A stretch of DNA of 64,000 nucleotides from Sycobia sp. Sy_11 (lineage: Eukaryota > Arthropoda > Insecta > Hymenoptera > Epichrysomallidae): assembly GCA_018907035.1 (NCBI GenBank), contig JACCIC010000167.1:992001-1056000 (forward strand), in the 5' to 3' direction. Below are positions 55,901 to 64,000 of the stretch, one piece after another. Each line of letters opens with the position of its first letter. Position 1 is the stretch's first letter. The notes under the pieces are model-generated. The model worked only from the letters and a program-made list of their open reading frames with translations, had not been told where the DNA came from and did no database searches. The position numbers and the translations under genes are program-made.

Positions 55901-56880
55901 ACTTTATCCAGAATCTTACAACTATTGCTGTGTAATTTAAGCCCTGAGGAGGAGTTGTTCGTTGTCTTATACTCGGACAGAGATTTGCCTTTGTGTATTC
56001 ATAACAGAGTCCGCGAGGTGTGCTGACAGCTCTGAAGCTTTCTCTTCGAGGAATCCGTGTTGGAGACCATCGAAGGAGCAAGGAGGGAGTTTCACCAATT
56101 CCCCTCGCGGTTCAGCGTTCCTTGTTAAGAATATGCACTTTCAAACCGCATCGCCGACATACAGGCAGTTCAGACTATGGTCGTGGATAACTTTTTGCGC
56201 ACGCAATCGCGTTTGCCAGAGTTACCTCGGACTCGGAATCTTTGCACCCAAGAAACCGCTTGATTATGTTGTGTACCTCTATTTGAAGGAACATTCTACT
56301 TCTCGGACGCACCAACATAGAACTCCTACTTCGCACGATTTTCACCACGTAATTTACCTCTTCGCATATATCTTCTGGGCCCAAAAAGTCCGGCCGTACG
56401 AAACAATCACTTTCCGCCAAGTCCACAAGGGTTTCTGTATGTATTGCGTTTATGCGAACCTCCAAGTAGCTAACCACTTGTAGGAGAAATTGGTGGACGC
56501 CACTAGTGCGCATCATTCCTTGGGGCAAGGGATATCGAAAACGTTGCAACCCGGCATTCACTTCCCGTCCTTCGTATATGCGCATTCTTGGGGCTGTCCC
56601 GATTGCAGCGCCGCTCCAGGCAAAAATGGCCTTACTGTAAAGAACGCCCTTCTATACTCCGGGGCTTTAGAGTTGTGAGGTTGACTAAAGCTCCTATTTG
56701 CTTAGTCCACCTTGATATGGACAGCAACAGTTATAAGATCTTCCACTATCCTTGGATTGGAGACCAGCAACAACTTCCGAAGTGATCCCTGTACCGACGC
56801 AAGTGCCTACTATACCTGCTTGGTAGCGTACGGCATGATCCAAGCTGGACGCCAAATTGACGCCGAAATAGGATGAGGAG
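55900..56880 (-). other. probable 5' part of the R1-type element, unassigned ORFs
   Basis: A 136-codon minus frame at 56175-56585 (VVSYLEVRINAIHTETLVDL, FLGPEDICEEVNYVVKIVRS) has normal composition but no recognised domain. It lies directly upstream of ORF1 on the same strand, so it may be element 5' sequence or an older insertion. Confidence 0.3.
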
Positions 56881-56884
56881 AATA

Positions 56885-57400
56885 AGTAATTTCAGATAAA
56901 ATACATTCACTAAGATTAATTTCTTTTTGTATGGATTTGATCTTACATTTAACTATTATTTATTGGTTCGGAAGAAACCAGAAAGAGCTAGAGAGAGAGA
57001 GTCGCGACGCATAGATGCCTGGAGATGGTTGAGCGCAGCAGACTCCAAGAGAATAGAAAAAGAAAGAGAGAAAGAGTGACAGAGAGTACAGACGCGGCGC
57101 ATAGATGTACGGAGGCAATTAAGCACGGCAGTTGTGGTTTTAACAAGGAGTGAGAACAGGAGGTGCTATCGGTTATCATGACGGCGAGGTTCTGGTATTC
57201 TTGGTGTTTTATGTACTTTTCGAGAAACAAGCGCAGTGGCCGTAAAACCACACAATACGCGGAAGGAGACCCGCATGAGTGAGTATATGGTCCAGCGTCG
57301 GAGAATCCTTCGAGTAGGGCGCCAAAGTAGGAGGCACACTCTAACCCTGACACGGGATCATCGCCATTAGGTTGCATCACGTGATAGGCGTAGTTCATGA
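56885..57400 (+). repeat. dispersed repeat X, copy 2
   Basis: Same sequence family and orientation as 45430-46040, moderately diverged. Shared words include ATGACGGCGAGGTTCTGGTA, GTGGTTTTAACAAGGA and AGGCACACTCTAACC. No frame is shared between copies. Confidence 0.6.
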
Positions 57401-57964
57401 GGAGGGGCTAACGACCTGCGGAGCAGACGTTAAAGTGCTTAAGTATAGTTGCCGTTGAGAACTCGAAAATATAGGAGAGTTGAGGAAAAACGACAGGTAA
57501 TTATCATAGAAGTCGAACATAAAGGCGGCATAAAGGTATACGGAAGACATTCTCGAGCAAAATAAAACTACTTTACCTGTTCTTTCCTTTTTTATTTCTA
57601 TTTATTCATATTATACAAACTCAGAGGACTAAGGCAGAAAATTTACCGTGGCAGAGAATCATTTATAGAAAAGTCTAATTATATTGACTATAAATTAATA
57701 AATATTTTTTTATTGGTCTTACAGTCCAATCAATTCCATCCAAAAATAAAATAAAATAAAAATAAAAATAAAATAAAAATAAAAAATAAAAATAATAATA
57801 ATAATAAAAAATAAGAAATAAAAAATAAAAAATAATAAAAATAAAATAAAAAAATAAAAATTAAAAATAAAAATTAAATTAAAAATTAAATTAAAATTAT
57901 AATGACAGACAGACTGTCCTTGTTTACATTCACCCCCGTAGACTAATCTGAAAATAAAATATTA

Positions 57965-58915
57965 TCAGGTATGTGAATAAGTCTTTCCCGTTTTTTTTTT
58001 TCAAATTTTGAGCCTTTATTGTGAAAAAATGATTACAAATGAATTATTGAAAGTATTGGCCATCGCTAGCTACAACTTTTTCCCATCTTTCTGGCAACAT
58101 ACGAATCCCGTTGCGAAAAAATTCGACCGGTTTGGCCTCTATCCAGGCATCCACCCATTTTTTGGCTTCCTCGTAGGAATGGAAGTGCTGGTCAGCCAGG
58201 CCATGCGTCATCGATCTGAAGAGATGGTAATCAGACGGAGCAACGTCTGGACTATACGGCGGGTGGGGTGGCACTTCCCATTTGAGCGTTTCTAAGTATG
58301 TTTTCACCGGCGGTGCAACATGTGGGCGAGCATTGTCATGTTGCAAAATAACTTTGTCGTGCCTGTCGGAGTATTGTGGCCGTTTTTCTCGCAGTGCGCG
58401 GCTCAAATGCATCAATTGTCATCGATAGACCTCGCCTGTGATCCTTTCATTCGGTTTCAGAAGCTCATAGTAAACCACACCTAGCTGGTCCCACCATATA
58501 CAGAGCATGAGCTTGGCGCCATGAATATTTGGCTTGGCCGTCGATGATGATGCATGGCCGGGTAGTCCCCATGATTTTCTTCGCTTCGCAAGTGAAAAAA
58601 TGCCGTTCGACGTCTCTCAGCTTCAGTTCGTACGGCACCCAATTTCCTTGCTTTTGGATCATTCCCATGGCTTTCAAACGCTTGGAAATGGTTGTTCGGT
58701 CAACTCCCAATGCTTTAGCAAGACTCGGCTCAAATTTCGACATTTTCACGATATCAAAAATTTATGATGCGAAAAAATTTTAACTAATGTGTTAGTATGG
58801 AATTGTTGACATATGAATAAGCTTTGATTATGACATATGTAACCATTGAATACTCGCACAGTATTGGTGGCGCCATCTCTTACAAAAAACGGGAAAGACT
58901 TATTCACACTCCTAA
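57965..58915 (-). mobile_element. Mos1-like mariner copy 5, 951 bp with two internal deletions
   Basis: Both TIRs are present, with TA at 57963-57964 and 58916-58917. On the minus strand the frame starts at ATG 58743, runs only MSKFEPS, then jumps to LAKALGVDRTTISKRLKAMG, so about 230 bp of the first DNA-binding region are deleted. A second deletion near 58588 removes the segment with TGDEKW, the first catalytic Asp. HDNARPH and APSDYH and the C-terminus are intact, and codon 263 is Leu. The copy is non-autonomous. Confidence 0.95.
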
Positions 58916-58980
58916 TAGCTGAAAAAATTCTTTGTTAGTAAAGTGCAGTCTGACTGTCCCCAACACCCTTACCTAATTGA

Positions 58981-59026
58981 AGACTTGTCAAACGTTTCGA
59001 GCTCGCTACGGCTCCTCATCAGGGAC
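58981..59026 (-). ncRNA. hammerhead-ribozyme-like core (Penelope type), probably decayed
   Basis: The minus strand reads CCCTGATGAGGAGCCGTAGC then GAGCTCGAAACGTTTGACAA and GTC. CTGATGA and GAAAC are the two invariant hammerhead boxes. Between them GAGC and GCUC can pair as stem II. After GAAA, AC and GU can form the two-base stem III known from Penelope-type hammerheads, followed by C as the cleavage position. Penelope-like elements are known to carry such motifs in their terminal repeats. Stem I is not evident by eye, so activity is doubtful. Confidence 0.5.
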
Positions 59027-59035
59027 TATATTATA

Positions 59036-59588
59036 TTGACTATAATTAGACTATACCTTGATCGTCAACTGAAGAGCGGGCTCGCATAATTGCACATGTG
59101 AGTCACTTGAACTCGTTACGATAGAGGTATTTACCGCGACTAGTAGTAAATTTTATAAAAATACCATTGTTATTAATGTTGAATTTATTATTTTGATTTA
59201 TTTCTCTATTGCCAGATGTGTAGACTCCAATATTGTCTATTTATTCTTTTCTGCGTGAAACACGCTGTTTCTATAGTATTATTATACCTCGGGGTTTTGC
59301 CGATACAATGTAATTAGCCAAATGGACACACAATATTTTATATGTATACCTGCGATCTATACCTGCGATTTATACCTGAGTGTTATGCTATACTGCGTTG
59401 TAGTGATATTTCTTTAGTCTGTCGACAACCTTTCGCAGAGCAATTACGTCGCTCAGAATCTATCCATAACTTTTATTTATCTTTTTCTTTATTTAAATAA
59501 ATTATTATCAATTTTTAAAATACAACACTTTAATAATTCCATCCAATAATTAATTTTCAGCTAATAATTAACTATGGCGACTGCAATT
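59036..59588. other. AT-rich sequence, nothing recognised
   Basis: No frame or repeat of note. Confidence 0.45.
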
Positions 59589-60660
59589 GGGTGTAAAAAT
59601 AAGTTTGCGCAATTTTTTATTTTTAGAGAAATAAGAATTTATTGTAAAAAAAAGGTACAAATAATGTCATTCAAAATATTGCCCATGCCTTTCTACTATT
59701 TTGACCATCTTTTGGGCAGCAAGTGGATACCCCCTTTTAAAAATGCTCGTCTTTTGAGGCGATCCCCGAATCGATCCATTTCTTCAATGCCTCGTCAGAA
59801 GTGAAGTACTGCTTAGCCAGACCATGATTCATCGACTGGAATAGGTGGTAGTCGGAAGGAAAAATGTTTGGTGAATACGGTGGGTGGGGTAGGATGTTCC
59901 AATTCAGTGCTCCTAACGTTTCCTTTACGATTGGTGCAACATGTGGCCGAGCGTTGTGATGCTGAAAAATGACTTTATCGTGCCTTTGGGCATATTGGGG
60001 ACATTTAATCTTCAATGCTAGGTGCAATTACATCATCTGTTGTTGGTAACGTTCCCCGGTGACGGGATTGTGTTGGAGTAGTTCGTACTAGATTACTGCA
60101 AGCTGATCCCACTAAACGCACAGCATTATCTTCTTGGCATGAATGTTTGGCTTGGCCATCGAAGTAGAGGTATGCCCGGGCTTATCCCATGACTTTTTAT
60201 AGTGAATATACTTTGGCTTCTTATAGTGAATATACTTTCATCACATTTTGATTTGTGAGCAAGCGAATCAGTGACGCTCGACCTGCCTTACTTCAGTTGG
60301 TCAGGAAACCAATTTCTTCGCTTTTGGATCATACCCAGGCTTTTGAGACATTGTGAAATAGCTTGTTGAGTTACTCTCAACTCTTGCGCAAGTTCTTTTT
60401 GCATTTGGCATGGATCTTCCTCCAGTAAAGCTTCCAATTCTGTGTCACTATACAATTTGGGCCGTGCACTGCGTGTTTTGTCCTCCACGTAAAAATCACC
60501 ATTTTTAAATTTTTGGAACCACTCCCGACAATTTCTCCCACTCAAATTAACATCACCATATGCCACTATGAGTAGCCGATGTCCTTCAGCTGCATCGGTT
60601 GCGCCATCGTTGCAAAACGGCGGAAACTTATTTCTTCAACTAATGTTTTATTGAAACATT
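59589..60660 (-). mobile_element. older mauritiana-like mariner relict
   Basis: On the minus strand: GRNCREWFQKFKNGDFYVED then KTRSARPKLYSDTELEALLE, MQKELAQELRVTQQAISQCL and SLGMIQKRRNWFPDQL (DNA-binding region and linker). Next are KSWDKPGHTSTSMAKPNIHA and KKIMLC in a shifted frame, then HDKVIFQHHNARPHVAPIVK, where HHN replaces the catalytic HDN. Last is HPPYSPNIFPSDYHLFQSMN with the third Asp. The first Asp region is scrambled by a tandem duplication of TTATAGTGAATATACTTT at about 60195-60240. TIR-like ends lie near 59590 and 60640. It is related to, but clearly older than, copies 1-5. Confidence 0.8.
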
Positions 60661-61832
<1,172 letters not shown>

Positions 61833-61934
61833 GTGTTATCCATTGCGTAAGACACAACTTCAGACAGTACCTAAATTACTCATTTAACTTCCATTTTGCA
61901 TAATCTACTACACTAATATGTAAATAAATACTAC

Positions 61935-62059
61935 CTTCAAAATTTGCTTGAGTAATATTGGAATTGGAATGCAGAGGAGAAGATGCTTCATCATCAGAAA
62001 TTCCAGTAGCAGATGAACTCAAATTATGTCGATGCTCTAAATTTATTATTTCGTCACAC
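61935..62059 (-). CDS. candidate upstream exon of tricornered (possible N-terminal extension)
   Basis: An open minus-strand block of 125 nt lies between a strong acceptor (TTATTTTTTAG|G at 62060/62059) and a donor (TTGAAG|GTAGTA at 61935/61934). After one leading base it encodes 41 codons, rich in Ser, Asp, Glu and Asn, including SSSATGISDDEASSPLHS. It leaves one base (G), which completes a Gly codon with the GT that starts the exon at 33055. The join reads ANFEGPLDMSIPDN without a stop. It is on the same strand as, and upstream of, the trc start-codon exon, with no other host gene seen between. I infer an alternative or extended N-terminus. A one-in-three phase match could be chance, and it could instead belong to a different gene. 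No known domain is visible; the composition suggests a disordered segment. Confidence 0.55.
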
Positions 62060-62381
62060 CTAAAAAATAAAATTTCCAATAACTTAAACAAATTTTATCG
62101 TTACATTTGTAACGCTTCTGCATAAAATTTTTATGATTAATTAGTATTATTGGAAAAACGATGCTTGAATTTAAAAATTTTAAATAGCGATATCTTATTA
62201 GGTTATCAAATATCTCCCTTCCACCTTTTCGTCTTATAAATTTCGCGGCTATGTACAAAGCGCTTCAAAGCTCGTATCTTGCAATACTATACATCATTTG
62301 AAAGGTCTTTACATAACGTACAAAACGACGCTATGCATAATTAGTTTGGATATTGCGTTCAAAACTTATAGACGTGTAAAC

Positions 62382-63410
62382 ATGGAATTCACTAACGCCG
62401 AAATTCGCACTATTTTAAACTTTTCCTTCGTCGAAGGCAAATCCGCTAGAGAAATGTTCCGTGAGATTAACGGTGTTTTGGGGGATGTCATACTATCATT
62501 TCGAACCGCAAAGGAATGGTTTCGACGATTTAGAGCCAGTGAAAACACCATGGATAAGCCAGCCGGCTGTAGACCTGTGACGACGAATACCGAACAAATC
62601 ATGGAATTTATCGAGTTAGACCGACATGTGGCAGCTCGTGACATCGCCCAGAAGATGAGAATTAGTCACCAAACCATTTTAAACCATCTTCAGAAGGCTG
62701 AATACAAAAAAAGCTTGATATTTGGGTACCGCATGATTTGACGCAAAAAAACCTTCTTGACCGTATCAATGCCTGCGATGTGCTGCTGAAACGGAAAGAA
62801 CTCGACCCATTTTTGATGCGGATGGTGACTGGCTACGAAAAATGGATCACATACGACAAAATCAAGTGAAAACGGTCGTGGTACCAGGCCGGTGGACCGC
62901 CCAAACAGTGACCAATCCGGGATTGACGGCCAGGAAGGTTATGCTGTGTGTTTGGTGGGATTAGAAAGGAATCATCCACTATGAGCTGCTCCCATATGGC
63001 CAGACGCTTAATTCTACCATCTACTCTGAACAACTGGACCGTTTGAAGCAGGCTATCGACTAGAAGCGTCCACGATTGGCCAACAGGAAGGGTGTATTAT
63101 TCCACCGGGACACTGCCACACCACACACTTTGTTGATGACTCGTCAGAAGCTACAAGAGTTCGGATGGGAGGTTTTATCGCATTCACCATATAGCCCAGA
63201 CATAATGTCAAGTGATTACCACCTGCTCCTGTCCATGTCGAATGCCGTGGGCGGTGTAAGGTTGGACTCAAAAGAGGCTTGTGACAACTGGCTGTCCGAG
63301 TTCTTCGTAAGTAACTCCGACCACTGTAACACTTTTTATAAACCATTAAATAAAGAGCAAAAAAGCGGAAGGGGGATACTTGACAATCTAATATATGCCG
63401 ATGCATAAGC
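62382..63410 (+). mobile_element. mellifera-type mariner relict
   Basis: The ATG at 62382 opens MEFTNAEIRTILNFSFVEGK, with REMFREINGVLGD and AKEWFRRFRASENTMDKPAG (first DNA-binding part), then DIAQKMRISHQTILNHLQKA. The frame ends at 62739-62741. Further pieces are FLMRMVTGYEKWITYDK, where Tyr replaces the first catalytic Asp of TGDEKW, and a shifted GIIHYELLPYGQTLNST. The frame at 63076-63408 has LANRKGVLFHRDTATPHTLL with the second Asp, and HSPYSPDIMSSDYHLLLSMS with the third. The NRKGVLFH/RQKL-E-GWEVL pattern suggests the mellifera subfamily. It is inactive. Confidence 0.75.
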
Positions 63411-63479
63411 CCGAATGCGTAAAGTAACCCTGATCCTTTCTCTTCGCCATGGCGTTTCCGGGCCAATTGGCACATGCGA

Positions 63480-64000
63480 CTACCAATGGCGCTTCATGGC
63501 CCCACGGAAGCCGCAAGCGCAAAATAAATAAAAGAAGGGGGATGCGGAGGAAACAGACAGAAAGGAGAGGGAGGAAGAGAGATCCGGACCTCCCGGGATC
63601 TCGGACGATCCACACGACGTGGAGATAAAACCTTACTTTACACCAAACCAGCGCCTTATTATTATCCTCCCAACCTCCTATGGCCGCAGACAGAAGAGAG
63701 AGAGAGAGAGCAGCGCACCCCCGCTCCGTGCACCGTGCAAGGAAGAGAGAGGGAGCGACGCCGACTCACGGCGCTCCGCCAATAGCGGCCGGTCGGAGAG
63801 AGAAGGAGCAGCGCCGCCGCACCGTGCTCCAGCAATAGCGACCGAGCGGGCCGCCGCCGCCGCACGCACTGCCGACGGCAGCTCGGGACAGATCGTTAGC
63901 GGAGTCGCCGCATCCGCCGCTGTAAGCGCTTCCGCAGTTGATCAGCTGCAAAACTGATGAAGATCATAACAGCTTGGCCCGAAGGCCCCTAACGTCATTT
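63480..64000. other. CpG-rich block at the window edge, unassigned
   Basis: GC-rich with many CpG and a (GA)n run: GCAGCGCACCCCCGCTCCGT, GCGGGCCGCCGCCGCCGCAC, then GGCAGCTCGGGACAGATCG. A plus frame rich in Ala, Arg and Glu comes from the composition. It may be an LTR or the 5' edge of another element, or a promoter/5'-UTR region of trc (minus strand), since that gene needs a first exon upstream of 62059. Nothing in the sequence decides between these. Confidence 0.3.

Larger units (their letters stand above)
57690..59035 (+). repeat. Penelope-type terminal repeat split by mariner copy 5
   Basis: The left half (57690-57964) carries AAATATTTTTTTATTGGTC, an (AAATA)n run and CAGACAGACTGTCCTTGTTT. 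The right half (58916-59035) carries CAGTCTGACTGTCCCCAACA and the hammerhead-like core. They are the two parts of one repeat, related to 34110-34450, into which the mariner jumped. So the mariner is younger than this repeat. Confidence 0.6.

Overview
This window is intron-rich, AT-rich animal DNA, almost certainly from an insect. An ant or other hymenopteran is my guess, because of the many mariner lineages, the (TA)n/(GA)n/(GT)n microsatellites and the AT-rich spacers. There is no bacterial-style gene organisation. The one host gene I recognise is on the minus strand: the 5' part of tricornered (trc, the NDR/STK38 kinase). Its start-codon exon is at 32979-33055. Its next exon (Mob-binding N-terminal region plus the glycine-rich loop of the kinase) is at 789-1022. 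The exons join in frame across an intron of about 32 kb, and the rest of the gene lies beyond base 1. A further minus-strand exon at 61935-62059 has good splice sites and joins in phase to the start-codon exon, so it may encode a longer N-terminus. If so, essentially the whole window is one kinase gene swollen by transposons.

Region 1-33 kb (second trc intron): a Penelope-like GIY-YIG endonuclease fragment (2.96-3.27 kb); two head-to-head Mos1-like mariners (3.36-5.99 kb); an irritans-type mariner relict (7.6-8.67 kb); a decayed GC-rich Ty3/Gypsy element (8.77-12.4 kb) followed by a leucine-rich-repeat-like fragment; a near-perfect 835-bp inverted repeat around a Helitron-like end and (TA)n (13.5-15.5 kb); a 60-bp minisatellite (15.8-16.3 kb); a long polypyrimidine tract (16.9-17.2 kb); a minus-strand LTR element with a SAP-like ORF (18.5-19.7 kb); two related solo LTRs (22.2-23.1 and 28.0-28.9 kb); another irritans mariner (24.2-24.8 kb); and a third Mos1-like mariner (31.5-32.75 kb).

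Region 33-62 kb (between the start-codon exon and the candidate upstream exon): Penelope-type terminal repeats carrying antisense hammerhead-ribozyme-like cores; a 628-bp internally deleted mariner; an LTR with a long purine-rich body; relicts of at least four other Tc1/mariner lineages; a Gypsy RT/RNase H fragment; and a decayed R1-type non-LTR retrotransposon (50.6-55.9 kb, minus). A Mutator-like element sits inside the ORF1 of that retrotransposon. A doubly deleted mariner at 58 kb interrupts a Penelope repeat.

Region 62-64 kb: a mellifera-type mariner relict, then CpG-rich DNA of unknown role.

No element in the window looks autonomous: every transposase, RT or integrase frame I read has a nonsense codon, frameshift, deletion or lost catalytic residue. 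No wholly new system is proven here. The most interesting items are the giant trc intron with its possible alternative N-terminus, the long palindrome, the ribozyme-like Penelope repeats, the deletion scars in the mariners, and the unassigned SAP-like and exon-like ORFs at 19 kb.
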